DNA from: Culex pipiens pallens
Lineage: Eukaryota > Arthropoda > Insecta > Diptera > Culicidae
Direction of reading: 5' to 3'
Assembly: GCF_016801865.2 (NCBI RefSeq)
Contig: NC_068937.1
Coordinates: 72,609,854-72,673,853, forward strand
Length of the DNA: 64,000 bases
Shown here: one piece after another, positions 9,311-21,139 of the stretch
Position numbering within the stretch: the first letter of the stretch is position 1
How the letters are laid out: every line of letters starts with the position of its first letter
The notes under the pieces: model-generated
Seen by the model: only the letters and a program-made list of their open reading frames with translations
What the model was told of the DNA's origin: nothing
Databases searched by the model: none
Program-made: the position numbers and the translations under genes

Positions 9311-11954
9311 GTCCCTCAAGCTGCTGAATTGGAACGCTTGCTCCATTAGGAGGAAGAACCTAGAGCTGGTGGATTTTCTTCGCGAGAAGGAGATCGACGT
9401 AGCTGCCATCACGGAAACTCATCTGAAGCCCGGTGAAAAAGTTTATCTGCAAAACTACAAGATCGCGACGCAGCTCGACAGGACCACCTCTGGAGGAGGA
9501 GGTGTGCTTGTCGCTGTTCATCGTGATCTCAAGCCACGCCGGCTGCCACACTTCAAGCTGGACATCATCGAGGCCGTTGGGGTGGAAATTCCCACTTCGG
9601 TTGGCCCAGTACTCTTCATTGCTGCATACTGCCCACGTCAGGTGAATTCCAGAGATGGTTCAGCAGCAAAACTGAAGAGCGATATCCAGAAGCTGACACG
9701 GCGGAGCGCAAAGTACATCATCGCTGGTGACCTCAACGCGAAGCATGAAGTTTGGGGCAACAGCAGGAGGAATCGGAACGGAGTGATTCTGCACAACGAT
9801 CTGCAAAACGGATACTACAACGTTGTGAGTCCGGATCGTCCAACGAGGGTGGCTCGGTCTGGGAATCACTCAATCATCGACTTCTTCATTACCAATATGG
9901 CTGAGAACGTGGCTCATCCTGAGGTGTTTGAAGAGTTGAGTTCTGATCACTATCCGGTGGTTGTGGAGGTTGGAGCTTCCGTTACTCCGCAGCGGCAACC
10001 AACCCGGAAAGATTACCACAACGTTGACTGGCAGCAGTTTCAGCAAGTGGTCGACAGCAACATCGACTATGATCAACACCCGGAAACTTCTACCGATATT
10101 GATCGTTCGCTGGAGGTGATCCAGCAGGCTATCAACCAAGCAGAGGCTGCCAACGTTCGGGAGGTTCCTGTTAATTTTAAGGTAACTGATATTGACGTAG
10201 ATACTAAACATTTGATTAGACTTAGGAATGTTTATAGGAGACAATATCAACGGACTGGGGACTATGACAAAAAGATTTCAGTGAACAATTTGAACAAAAT
10301 CATACAAGACCGACTTGACAATATCAGAAATCAAGAATTTTCAAAACATGTAAGCCAGCTGGGGAATTATTCAAAACCATTTTGGAAACTTTCAAAAGTT
10401 CTTAAAAACAAACCAAAGCCGATTCCTCCTCTTATTGTTGAGGATTCTCGTTTGATTACATCCGAGGAAAAGGCAAATGCACTTGGGCTTCATTTTGTTA
10501 GTTCACATAATCTTGGCGCTTCCATGACCAGCCGTAAAGAAACATCAGTTGCCAATAGTATTTCAACAATCAATGACTCTACCTTTGAATTTCCTGCAGA
10601 TTCCCATGTTTCTGGTGAGGAAGTCAAAGTTGCAGTTAAACAAATGAAAAATATGAAAGCTCCAGGCTTTGATAACATTTTTAATCTAGTGTTGAAAAAA
10701 CAGAGTGATCAGTTCTTTCAACATCTAGCCAATATTTTCAATAAATGTTTGCAACTTGGTTACTTCCCCACCAATTGGAAGCTGGGCAAAGTCATACCAA
10801 TTTTGAAGCCTCAAAAAGATCCAACATCACCAATAAGTTATCGTCCCATAAGTCTTTTGAGTAGTCTGTCCAAACTCTTTGAGAAGGTCATCTATTCAAG
10901 GCTTTTGGATTTTACCAACGATAATAATATAATTTTGAACGAGCAGTTTGGCTTCCGAAAGGGGCATAATACTGCTCATCAGCTTACGAGAGTAACTAAA
11001 ATCATCAAGCAGAATAAGCTTGAGTCTAAATCAACTGCTATGGCTTTGTTGGATGTTGAGAAGGCTTTTGACAATGTTTGGCATGATGGTTTGATACATA
11101 AACTGTATTTATACGGTTTTCCAATGTATCTTATCAAAATTATCCAGCACTATCTTTCGGAGAGATCGTTCAGGGTTTTTCTGAATGGGATTGCTTCTGG
11201 ATTATTCAACATTGATGCGGGGGTTCCCCAAGGAAGTATTCTTGGCCCACTTCTGTACAATATTTTTACATCTGATTTGCCTACTCTTCCTGGTAATGGT
11301 GTGTTGTCACTTTTTGCTGATGACACTGCCGTTATTTATAAGGGTAAAATAACCAGATATTTAGTTGGCCGCCTTCAGAAGGGTCTTGACGTTCTTTCCG
11401 AATACTTTGGCGACTGGAAAATTCGCATAAATGCAGCCAAAACTCAAACCATCATTTTTCCACTTTCCAAATCGGCCAGATTTGCCCCAAAGGATGATGT
11501 TTTGATAAAAATGAATGATGTTTCGATACCCTGGTCAAAGGAAGTTGTCTATTTAGGTCTCATACTTGACTCGAAACTATTGTTTCGGCAGCATGTAGAC
11601 AAAATATTGAACAAGTGCAGCATTCTCATCAGGTGTTTGTATCCTTTAATTAACAGAAAATCAAAGCTTTCTTTGAAAAATAAGTTAGCAGTTTACAAAC
11701 AAATAATTTACCCCGTTATTGAGTATGCAGTACCTGTTTGGGAGTGTTGCGCTAGAACTCATAAATTGAAGCTCCAGCGTGTCCAAAACAAGGTACTCAA
11801 AATGGTTTTGAATGTTCCTGGCTGGACAAGATCAAGTGAGGTTCATGAATTAGCAGAAGTAAAAATGTTGGATCAGAAAATTCAAGAAAAATGTTTGAAA
11901 TTCAGGGAAAAATGTGCTATATCTGAATACCCCTTGATTCAAGGATTGGTTTAG
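9300..11954 (+). CDS. Jockey ORF2: endonuclease and reverse transcriptase
   Basis: This 884-residue protein nicks target DNA and primes reverse transcription there. The N-terminal APE-type endonuclease (about 1-230) shows NWNACSIRRK, AAITETHL, AGDLNAKHEVWG, SIIDFFIT and LSSDHYPVV. The reverse transcriptase (about 450-720) shows SYRPISLLSSLSKLFEKV, NEQFGFRKGH, LLDVEKAFDNVWH, GVPQGSILGPLLYNIFTSD and the catalytic FADD near residue 672. No RNase H domain or zinc finger follows, as is usual for jockey. Uninterrupted, with no visible damage. Confidence 0.93.
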   Translation: MDRRSLKLLNWNACSIRRKNLELVDFLREKEIDVAAITETHLKPGEKVYLQNYKIATQLDRTTSGGGGVLVAVHRDLKPRRLPHFKLDIIEAVGVEIPTSVGPVLFIAAYCPRQVNSRDGSAAKLKSDIQKLTRRSAKYIIAGDLNAKHEVWGNSRRNRNGVILHNDLQNGYYNVVSPDRPTRVARSGNHSIIDFFITNMAENVAHPEVFEELSSDHYPVVVEVGASVTPQRQPTRKDYHNVDWQQFQQVVDSNIDYDQHPETSTDIDRSLEVIQQAINQAEAANVREVPVNFKVTDIDVDTKHLIRLRNVYRRQYQRTGDYDKKISVNNLNKIIQDRLDNIRNQEFSKHVSQLGNYSKPFWKLSKVLKNKPKPIPPLIVEDSRLITSEEKANALGLHFVSSHNLGASMTSRKETSVANSISTINDSTFEFPADSHVSGEEVKVAVKQMKNMKAPGFDNIFNLVLKKQSDQFFQHLANIFNKCLQLGYFPTNWKLGKVIPILKPQKDPTSPISYRPISLLSSLSKLFEKVIYSRLLDFTNDNNIILNEQFGFRKGHNTAHQLTRVTKIIKQNKLESKSTAMALLDVEKAFDNVWHDGLIHKLYLYGFPMYLIKIIQHYLSERSFRVFLNGIASGLFNIDAGVPQGSILGPLLYNIFTSDLPTLPGNGVLSLFADDTAVIYKGKITRYLVGRLQKGLDVLSEYFGDWKIRINAAKTQTIIFPLSKSARFAPKDDVLIKMNDVSIPWSKEVVYLGLILDSKLLFRQHVDKILNKCSILIRCLYPLINRKSKLSLKNKLAVYKQIIYPVIEYAVPVWECCARTHKLKLQRVQNKVLKMVLNVPGWTRSSEVHELAEVKMLDQKIQEKCLKFREKCAISEYPLIQGLV

Positions 11955-12216
11955 TTTATGGTAAGATTAAGTTAGTTTTAGGTTAGGTTATGTTTTCTTA
12001 ATTTTTTTTTCCTCGTTGTACCTAGTGTTACAAAAATGATAAATCATATACTTTTAAAGTTAAGAAAATGAACAGTGTTTAAATCACGAAAAGCAAACTA
12101 AAGCTGAAGAGCCACAGCTGACCACTTATTATGTAAACCAAATGTAATTATTATAAGAAAGATTCAATAAAGTATATTTAATTCAAAAAAAAAAATTCAA
12201 AAAACAAACCTTTCCC

Positions 12217-12450
12217 GATCATCCTCTCCGAGAGACGTGAGATTGATGTATCTAAAATCACTTCCACTCAAGCTCATAATTTTCTGACAGCCGAGGAGTC
12301 AACATCGAGTGGCAGTTGCAGAATCAGAAGGGACAGCAGAAATTTCCCCCGGTCAACGACGTGGAGAGGTCGCCGAAATGGCTCGGGCCGTCGCAGGAAC
12401 GGGACGGATTATCGCTGCAGGCCATCAAGGAAGAACGTTAGGGACCGATG
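12217..12450 (+). other. Sequence flanking the jockey insertion, possible exon remnant
   Basis: This continues the sequence broken at 7890. One frame stays open through 12300-12440 and ends KEER followed by a stop; I do not recognise the peptide. Its start echoes the promoter-like block at 7037. Confidence 0.25.
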
Positions 12451-12547
12451 TGGTCAAGCTGCTGATCCCGGAATGCTCCGGTTAACGGCATCAAGAAGGG
12501 GTCTCCGTGTTGATCGAGAACCAGTTCCCTTTGGGTCAAGTTGGTTG

Positions 12548-12975
12548 TGGTTGCGATAAAGTTTATGGTTTTTGATACTGGACATGAAATTAAACATTTC
12601 GGCAGGGGGGACATTTGCCGAACCAAAAGAGTTGGGGCAATATGGGTATCAAACTTCATGGTTTTTGATACTGGACATGAAATTTGAAATTTCGGAAGTA
12701 TTGGCCACAATCCGGAGTGGTCGGAGGCCCCGCGGATGTTCCGGAGGCCCCGGTGGGGGGACATTTCCCGAACCATAAGAGTTGAGGCAATATGGGTATC
12801 AAACTTCATGGTTTTTGATACTGGACATGAAATTTGAAATTTCGGAAGTATTGGCCTCAATCCGGAGTGGCCGGAGGCCCCGCGGATGTTTCGATGGGGG
12901 GACATTTGCCGAACCATAAGAGTTGAGGCAATATGGGTATCAAACTTTATGGTTTTTGATACTGGACATGCATCT
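12548..12975. repeat. Tandem repeat of about 140-150 bp
   Basis: About three partial units share GGTTTTTGATACTGGACATG, AATATGGGTATCAAACTT and GGAGGCCCCGCGGATGTT. Units differ by small indels, so this is an old array. No protein sense. Confidence 0.75.
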
Positions 12976-13333
12976 GACCATTATCTGAAGTTAAGCAGTT
13001 AAAATAAATCGCTTATTTTACGCAGGAAGTAATAAATCGATTACTGCGATTGCCTTTTTATTGTGCCGCGGCGAAATTCTGTTTCTGGAAATATAGAATA
13101 ACTATTTCGTATTCAATTAGAGCCCTTGAAAGGGCAGTTTTAATGTTTGCTGTTGAAATTTACTTTGCTGCCGCCAATTGCTTGCAACAGCCTTGCAAAA
13201 ACATTTCCGCATCTTGATAACTTTCGAGTGGTGAGGGAAAGTCGATTGATTTCACCTTGATTTCTATTGCAGCTCCATTTGCAATTTCCGTCCCCTTAGT
13301 TCGATAGGACGTTGATATTATGTCTTAAAACTA

Positions 13334-14835
13334 GCATAGCATAGCATAGCATAACGGGTCTGCACCACGCTGTAGGGGGTGCCACAATGGTCAATTCAAT
13401 ATTCTTAGACAATTTGATTGCTGCCCGGTACAACCAAGAATATCTAAGAACGTAAATTTCCACACTGTGCTCCAAGGCTACGCCCATACAGTCCCGTGGG
13501 GATTTGGGAGGGGATGTTTTTGTTGTTCACTACCCGCATAAAAAAGTACCATATAAAAACTTTTTTTCATATGGTAATTGAACTTTAAACTATATTGTTA
13601 CTACCATTTCCAAAAATGTTTGACTACTATTTTAAAAATGGTATTTATATGGTTGGCATGAATTTTTACTATCTCACAAATGGTTTAACCATCTGGCATA
13701 AGGGTGGTTAGCAATGGTAACCTTAAAAAACTCAGTACTATTTTCGTCAAAAAACTGTTTGTTGTATGGTAAATAAATGGTTTAAGTACTATTTGGCAAA
13801 AAGTAACCTTAAATCAAACAGTTCACAAATAGTTTAATATACTGTGAATACAAAGAGACGAGTTGTTCCTTTTAATTCCGCTATAGCGTTTTCTGCTAAA
13901 TTTTAATTTTGGGAAATTGAAAAAAACGATTTCACAAATAGTTACCATTTCTCAAAGTGTCATTGTATGATCCAATATGGTAATCAAATGGTAATTTTTT
14001 ATCCGGGTAGTGGCAAAAGTGCAGGGAACCCATGCGACTTTTAAAAGTGAACGGAATATTTTTGGGAGGTTTGGAATGGGGATTAGGGGCATTTCATCGG
14101 GCCGATGAAAATGGTTGAGTGCGTAATGTATTTAATGATTTGAATGTTTGTAAGTGTAAATGTGAGTCTGTAGTGTATTATCTAATAAGCATATAGTTTT
14201 GTAATAATGATAAATAATAAATATAATAAATATAGTAAATAAAATAAATATAATATATATAATAAATACAATCAAGATGAGTCCAGGAAGCTGTAAAATA
14301 AAACAGTTATTTAAAATATAAATGCTCCAGATGGTTCCATGCTGTTTTAGAAAGTTTCGTTAATTTAAGCAATTTTATCATATATGGTATGAGGAGATGG
14401 TATATTACAGGAAAGGAATAGAATAAGGAATAATATGAACATTTAAATAAATCATATAGTGAGTAGACAAATTTACATGTAGACATTTGATTTAAAATAA
14501 ATGATTCCAGGAAGCTGTAAAAAATCAAAATAATTTTAAAACTAATACTCCAGATGGAAACACAGATAAAACAACAAAGACACAAGAATCCTAACACGCG
14601 GCTTCGCACCTTCCACATAATTCGACATGAACACGATCACGAATACAGCACAAAAAGAACGCCACAAAAATCCATCTTCCCGGCGCTGCTGCTCACACGA
14701 TAATGACGCGCAATAATATTCATTAGCACAATGACCCCCCTCACCGCATGCATGATATGAACACGATCACGAATACAGCACAAAAAGAACGCCACAAAAA
14801 TCCATCCTCCCGGCGCTGCTGCTCACACGATAATT
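13334..14835 (-). mobile_element. Retroposed unit with 23-bp target duplication
   Basis: A 23-bp sequence starting GTTGATATTATGTC occurs at 13311-13333 and 14836-14858. The inserted DNA begins with (GCATA)n on the plus strand, so read on the minus strand it ends in a (TATGC)n tail, as retroposons do. A CACTACCCG MITE sits inside (13528-14013). The rest holds two pairs of direct repeats (CCAGGAAGCTGTAAAA near 14285 and 14508; GAACACGATCACGAATACAG near 14630 and 14758). No ORF is recognised, so it is a non-autonomous or heavily truncated element. Confidence 0.6.
13528..14013. mobile_element. MITE with CACTACCCG termini
   Basis: Ends read CACTACCCGCATAAAAAA and, inverted, CACTACCCGGATAAAAAA. 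The interior is AT-rich with many TACCAT/ATGGTA motifs in both orientations. No clear target duplication; superfamily unknown. Confidence 0.65.
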
Positions 14836-15497
14836 GTTGATATTATGTCTTAAAACTATTCACAAAAGAGTTGTCTTGTGTAATTATAAGGGAATCATGG
14901 GGAAATTTGGACCGGACATTCTAATCGAAAACACACAACAATCATCTTGCAAAGTTCTTTGTCATACTGGTCATGTGTAACATAACCACCTGCACCTTTT
15001 TGTAATAAACGAGGCAGCTATACCACCACGCAGCGTAAAAGAGCATTATTTTATTACGTAACGCAGTTGTTGGTGTGGGTTGATAAATAACTAAAGTTGA
15101 ACTTTAGTTGAACTAAAAAAAGTTTAATGCTGTTACTCTGTGAAGCAATAACGTTGCCCAGGCACGAAATATTTTAGCAGAGCTGGTTCTGTAAGAATCC
15201 TGCTAGAATGTCACTACATTTATGTATCTATAAGAAAATGGAAACTGTGTTAGAACTCGGCTAGAAACCAACCAACGAATGTCTGCTCATTTAGGTACAC
15301 TTCTTTTAATACGTAACACTAAAATTTGGATTTTTTGACCCCCTCCCCCTTCGTTTAAAATGTCCATTCAAATTTCAAAAAATATACTTAACTCGTTCGA
15401 ACCTCACACCCCCTCAACCTACACCACCAACAGCGTTACGTAATAAAAGATGCTCTTTTACGCTGGTGGCGCTGCGTGGTGGTAGCTGCCCTGTTCA

Positions 15498-15622
15498 TAG
15501 AGTTATCTACGTGCGCATGTATTGCGTGAACGTACACGAAAAACATTGAGGTTAAATTTTGTACCCACCAGCAAAACAAATGGAGTGCTAGTGTGCGTGA
15601 GCTCGGGCTTAGATAACTCACT
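15498..15622. mobile_element. 125-bp TAGAGTTATCT MITE, copy 2
   Basis: Same family as 4991-5116, in opposite orientation. It separates the outer palindrome arm from block B. Confidence 0.7.
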
Positions 15623-16059
15623 ATTACACTATGAAAATATCCATGGCTAATCCAAGGAACCAAAAGGTGGCAACAGAAATGTTCGTCAAAAAGAGGTGCC
15701 GCAAAAAAACTTTTTTGATCAAATGTTCGAACAAATCAGCAACAATTATCTCATCAATACCGAACCGGTGCCGGCTCAGGTGCTCAGCACGTCCTCGCTG
15801 GCAACGTTCTCTCTCTGATTTTTCTTCGCGATTGCGTCGAAGAACTTGGACATCATCCTAGAAGCTGCTTATGGAATTGAGCTTCGGCAAGGAGCAAACC
15901 GCTTCTGCTTTCGGTATCGGACGGAAGTTTGATTTGTTAATATGGTGTCAGTCGAAGTACAAGTACTTGCCCTTTATTTAAAAAATATGCTTAATGAAAA
16001 AATAATAATAAATATACAAAATTATTGTTTAAGTGATGTTCTCGCTATCATGTTAGAAT

Positions 16060-16870
16060 AGATTTTTTATATATATTTATGACATTTCACAACTTGACTT
16101 TGCGCATGATGAATAAAAGCACAATTCCCCGGCACAAGCATCTACGAATCGCACCTCACAATCCTTTTTAGTAAACGTCTTTATAAGTTTTACATTAAAA
16201 TCGCGATCCAAATGAAAACTGTTCAGGTTAAGCAAATTATACCAGGCAGAGTCGATGCTTGGAAGAACTGAGTCGCGCTGAGCGAACGGAACTGGTACTG
16301 CTTCTTTTGCACCTGCGGCTTGCGGTATTTGAACGCGTTCAGTACGTAACCAAGAAGATTTCAACTGATTTCCCGACGAGCAGTACTCCTAGCACCAGCC
16401 TTTGACCAGCGGAACATCGATCACCCATCGACATTGTCCCGACGCATGTTGAACGGCCGCGGCACCCACAGCAACAACATCCCGTTTGGAGGAAGCAGTC
16501 CTTCAAGAGGAATGCAACACTTCCAGCAGCGGTGCGACGAACCAATTAAAACCTGGAGGGGGGAACAAAATAATGTCTTTAATCACAGAAAAACAACTGG
16601 TTCGAAAGATGATCGTTTTTTAAACAACTGATAGTTGAAACAAGAATTGCCTATTTAACTTGAAAAGTTTGAAAAGAATATTGAAACTCACCATGCGAGA
16701 ACGATGCTTAGCGGAACAATCTGTCCAGCTGAGATGAACAAGTTTCCACTTGCGGTGGAATTCGATGGCGTTGGATGTTCCGATGCTCTCCGGCAGTTTG
16801 TCCTTTTCCGGTGCTGCTCCATAAATTTTTCCTGCGTTGCAGCTTGCTGCATCACAAAATTAAATCAAAA
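16060..16870 (-). pseudogene. Unidentified intron-bearing gene-like segment (copy B)
   Basis: Same two-exon layout as 690-1520, with the intron at 16553-16691 (GTGAGT to CCTCCAG). The intron is two bases shorter than in A. Protein not recognised. Confidence 0.45.
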
Positions 16871-17244
16871 CAAACTTGACAGTCGAGCGCGAAAGAGACA
16901 CAAAGCAAACCAACGTTTTCAATAAAGCAGGTGTGGTTCTGTAAAATGTCAAATGGCAAGAGGAATTTAATTCCTTAATATATTAAATGCCAAAATTAAT
17001 TTATTAAGGCCATTGTCACGCCCCTCGGTTTAAATCGAACAGCGCAATACTCAAAGCATGTGATTTACTAAGGATTACATTTTATTTTGAACTGTAAATA
17101 TTAATTTAAAACAATAAAAAACATTTTCCTAATAAAATTTAATGCTTAAAGAAATTATGAAAAATTACAACAGATGGCAGCACTGTTTCAACAAAACAAA
17201 ATTGACTCATAGATGTCGCTAGTGAGCGCGCCGCTCCATGGCCA

Positions 17245-17398
17245 CCCAGTCAAATCAATCCGAATTCTGAAACGGAATCTAATTAGAATCGTATACAAAT
17301 TCCGTTTCAAACGCAACAACCGGTTGTTGCGTTTGAAACGGAATTTGTATACGATTCTAATTAGATTCCGTTTCAGAATTCGGATTGATTTGACTAGG
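17245..17398. mobile_element. Palindromic CCCAG-ended MITE (family a)
   Basis: The block B counterpart of 1900-2046. Here the centre is GGTTGTTGCG without the extra bases seen in A. Confidence 0.7.
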
Positions 17399-18420
17399 AA
17401 GTATCCTTTTAAAGGGTACTGGGCCAGTACCCTTTTGAAGGGTTTCGCCCTCGTACCCTTTCAAAAGGGTGAAGACGGGTAAACTTGAAAAAAGGATAAA
17501 AAGTACCCTTTTAAGGGTTATTCTGATTTTGAGTGCAGGCACGAAATATTTTAGCAGAGCTGGTTTTGTAAGAATCCTGCCAGAATGTCGCTACATTTCT
17601 GTTAGAATTCTATAAGAAAATGGAAACTGTGTTAGAACTCGGCTGGAAACCAACCAACGAATGCCTGCTCATTTAGGTACACTTCTTTTATTACGTAACG
17701 CTAAAATTTGGATTTTTTGACCCCCTCGCGCTTCGTTTAAAATGTCCATACACATTTCAAAAAAACACTTAACTCGTTCGAACTCCCCACCCCCTCAACC
17801 CACACCAACAACTGCGTTACGTAATAAAAGAATGCGGCAACTTGTATCAGAAGAAAGTGAGGCATTTTCGCTAGTTCTAACTGTTCTGTGTTCTGCGTGC
17901 ACGTCCGCAAACATCGACCACACTCATACTAATACAAAGCGCCACCAAGAGGCAAAAGGTAATTACGAATATGTTTGGCACTTTCGTTTCGGTTTTGCAA
18001 AAACAAATAACAAAACTAACTTTCAAGTATAGTTGACTATTAAACTTGTAATTGTTGCTGATTTGTTCGAACATTTGATCAAAAAATAATAAGTTTTTTG
18101 CAGCACCTCTTTTGGACGGACATTTCTGTTGCCACCTTTTGAATCTTTAGATTAGCCATAGATATTTTCATAGTGTAATAAACACGGCAGCTACCACCAC
18201 GCAGAGCCACCACCGTAAAAGAGAATTCTTTTATTACATAACGACGTTGGTGGTGTGGGTTGAGGGGGTGGGAAGTTCGAACGAGTTAAGCATTTTTTAG
18301 AAATTTGTAAACGAAGAGCAAGGGGGTCAAAAAATACAAATTTTAGCGTTACGTAATAAAAGAAGTGTACCTTAATGAGCAGGCATTCGTTGATTGGTTT
18401 CTAGCCGAGTTCTAACACAG

Positions 18421-18558
18421 CCCAGTCACGAAATATTCTAGCAGAGCTGGTTCTGTCAGAATCCTGCTAGAACGGTGGAACATTTCTGCTAGAATGCTGT
18501 AAGAATATCCAGCTCTGTAAGAACTCTGTTAGAATCCTGCTAGAACGTCGTGACTGGG
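18421..18558. mobile_element. CCCAGTCACGA MITE (family c), intact copy
   Basis: 138 bp, ends CCCAGTCACGA and TCGTGACTGGG, uninterrupted. The TTA at 18529-18531 is the empty site for the Harbinger-like element in block A. Confidence 0.8.
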
Positions 18559-18707
18559 AGTTTCCATTTTCTTATAGAATTCTAACAGAAATGTAGCGAC
18601 ATTCTAGCAGGATTCTTACAGAACCAGCTATGCTAAAATATTTCGTGCCTGGGCAACGTTATTGCTTCACCGAGTAACAGCATTAAACTTTTTTTAGTTC
18701 AACTATT

Positions 18708-18962
18708 GGTACGTTCGTTTGATGGCTAGTTTCACACTGAGTGCCGCACTCAGAGCTGTCAAAGTGTTTCTTTGAAGAAACTCGCGCTAGTTCCGCACGA
18801 GTTTCGCCGCCATGTTGGAACTGAAACTCTAGTGCCGCACTCAATATTTTTTCAGTTTCATTCGAGTTCCACGCGCACTGACAAATGACGTTCGATTGAA
18901 CCAAAACTGGCACCGACGAGTGCGGCACTCAGTGCCACACCGGCATTTCAAACGAACGTACC
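18708..18962. mobile_element. 255-bp GGTACGTTCGTTTGA MITE, copy 2
   Basis: Block B counterpart of 6160-6414, with only point differences. Confidence 0.75.
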
Positions 18963-19744
18963 ATATGATTACACAAAAGTGTGTAATCCTACTTGAACCT
19001 ACTGCCCAGTAGGGTGCCCAGAAAAAATGACCCCCAGCTCCACAAGCCGAAAACTGTTCCCTAGGGTATTCTAAGCCTCTGTGCAAAATTTGAGCGAAAT
19101 CGGTCAACATTAACCCATTGATACTCGGGCATGAAGTTTGTATGGGAAAAATCGTCAAAATGTATGGAGAATCGGCACAGTTTCGTAATACTCCCTGTAG
19201 GTGGCGTTGCGAGTGTCCAAAGTTTGCCAAACGTGAGATTCTAATGTGAAATTTAATGCCCAACAACTTTGTAGAAGAGTGCAAGACGATCCGAGTTAAC
19301 CCCAAAAAGTTATTAGCATTTTAGTGAAGTGGTCTCCAACCGACATGACCAAAGGGCCTAATCCGGTATTGCCACTAAGGAAAGCAAGCATAAAATTGTA
19401 ATTTTGAGATATTTTTTGTAAAACAATGAAAATAAAATCAACAAAATATGAATTAGACTAAATCGATCCAGCTGAATCCGAATTTAAAGGTTGATAGACG
19501 AAATTTTCAAAGAGACGCAAGACATTCAAGATGGCGGCAAAGATGGCGGCTGTATAGAAAACCATAAACACAAAGGGTATTATGCGACCTGCAAACGACC
19601 ACTCAAATTTATCTAATCTTGGGGCTCTGAACACGATTAAGACCACTACAGACTTCCAAACAATGTTCCAGACAATGTTATTCAAACCAAGATGGCGGCC
19701 AAGATGGCAAAAAAAAAATAAAAAAAATAAAAACAACAAAAAAA

Positions 19745-20934
19745 ACTAAAATACTAAAATACTAAAATACTAAAATACTAAAATACTAAAATACTAAAAT
19801 ACTAAAATACTAAAATACTAAAATACTAAAATACTAAAATACTAAAATACTAAAATACTAAAATACTAAAATACTAAAATACTAAAATACTAAAATACTA
19901 AAATACTAAAATACTAAAATACTAAAATACTAAAATACTAAAATACTAAAATACTAAAATACTAAAATACTAAAATACTAAAATACTAAAATACTAAAAT
20001 ACTAAAATACTAAAATACTAAAATACTAAAATACTAAAATACTAAAATACTAAAATACTAAAATACTAAAATACTAAAATACTAAAATACTAAAATACTA
20101 AAATACTAAAATACTAAAATACTAAAATACTAAAATACTAAAATACTAAAATACTAAAATACTAAAATACTAAAATACTAAAATACTAAAATACTAAAAT
20201 ACTAAAATACTAAAATACTAAAATACTAAAATACTAAAATACTAAAATACTAAAATACTAAAATACTAAAATACTAAAATACTAAAATACTAAAATACTA
20301 AAATACTAAAATACTAAAATACTAAAATACTAAAATACTAAAATACTAAAATACTAAAATACTAAAATACTAAAATACTAAAATACTAAAATACTAAAAT
20401 ACTAAAATACTAAAATACTAAAATACTAAAATACTAAAATACTAAAATACTAAAATACTAAAATACTAAAATACTAAAATACTAAAATACTAAAATACTA
20501 AAATACTAAAATACTAAAATACTAAAATACTAAAATACTAAAATACTAAAATACTAAAATACTAAAATACTAAAATACTAAAATACTAAAATACTAAAAT
20601 ACTAAAATACTAAAATACTAAAATACTAAAATACTAAAATACTAAAATACTAAAATACTAAAATACTAAAATACTAAAATACTAAAATACTAAAATACTA
20701 AAATACTAAAATACTAAAATACTAAAATACTAAAATACTAAAATACTAAAATACTAAAATACTAAAATACTAAAATACTAAAATACTAAAATACTAAAAT
20801 ACTAAAATACTAAAATACTAAAATACTAAAATACTAAAATACTAAAATACTAAAATACTAAAATACTAAAATATTAAAATACTTAAATACTAAAATACTA
20901 AAATACTAAAAAACTAAAATAATAAAATACTAAA
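19745..20934. repeat. 8-bp tandem array ACTAAAAT, over 140 copies
   Basis: The unit ACTAAAAT repeats without a visible change from 19745 to about 20870 (about 140 units), then decays over the last 60 bases. It lies between the arms of the long-TIR element. Such uniformity means recent expansion or continuous homogenisation. Confidence 0.97.
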
Positions 20935-20935
20935 A

Positions 20936-21072
20936 CACACTGAAATCCCGATGATTTGACACTAACTGTTGTCAAACGAAAGGGGTCACTTTTTAGAATT
21001 TGTCAAACCAACGGGGTACAAACTAAAAAAGTGTCAATCGAAAAAGTGACCAACTACCGGGGATTGAGTGTA
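20936..21072. mobile_element. Small MITE at the decaying edge of the array
   Basis: Ends ACACTGAAATCCCG and, inverted, ACACTCAATCCCCGG enclose about 130 bp. TACTAAAAT-type array sequence resumes on the far side (21070-21140), so the MITE inserted into the array. Confidence 0.5.
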
Positions 21073-21139
21073 CTAAAATATTTAAATACTCAAATACTGA
21101 ACTACTAAATCATTAAAATACTGAAATACTAAAAAAACT

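Larger units (their letters stand above)
7891..12203 (+). mobile_element. Full-length jockey-clade non-LTR retrotransposon
   Basis: A short 5' UTR of about 43 bases precedes two overlapping ORFs and an A-rich 3' end. The 14-bp sequence AACAAACCTTTCCC occurs at 7877-7890 and again at 12203-12216, which is a target-site duplication and fixes both ends. Both ORFs are open, so the copy looks young and possibly competent. ORF1/ORF2 order, the CCHC Gag and the APE-type endonuclease match the jockey clade (Juan-type elements of mosquitoes are the obvious comparison). Confidence 0.9.
15612..19011. repeat. Composite repeat block B
   Basis: The near-identical second copy of block A. It lacks the four insertions found in A and so provides their empty sites. 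It also has its own 25-base deletion near 16830 relative to A. Confidence 0.85.

Noticed and set aside
19745..20934. Telomeric or centromeric satellite
   Set aside because: The octamer does not match known telomere repeats, and the array is confined between the arms of one TIR element.
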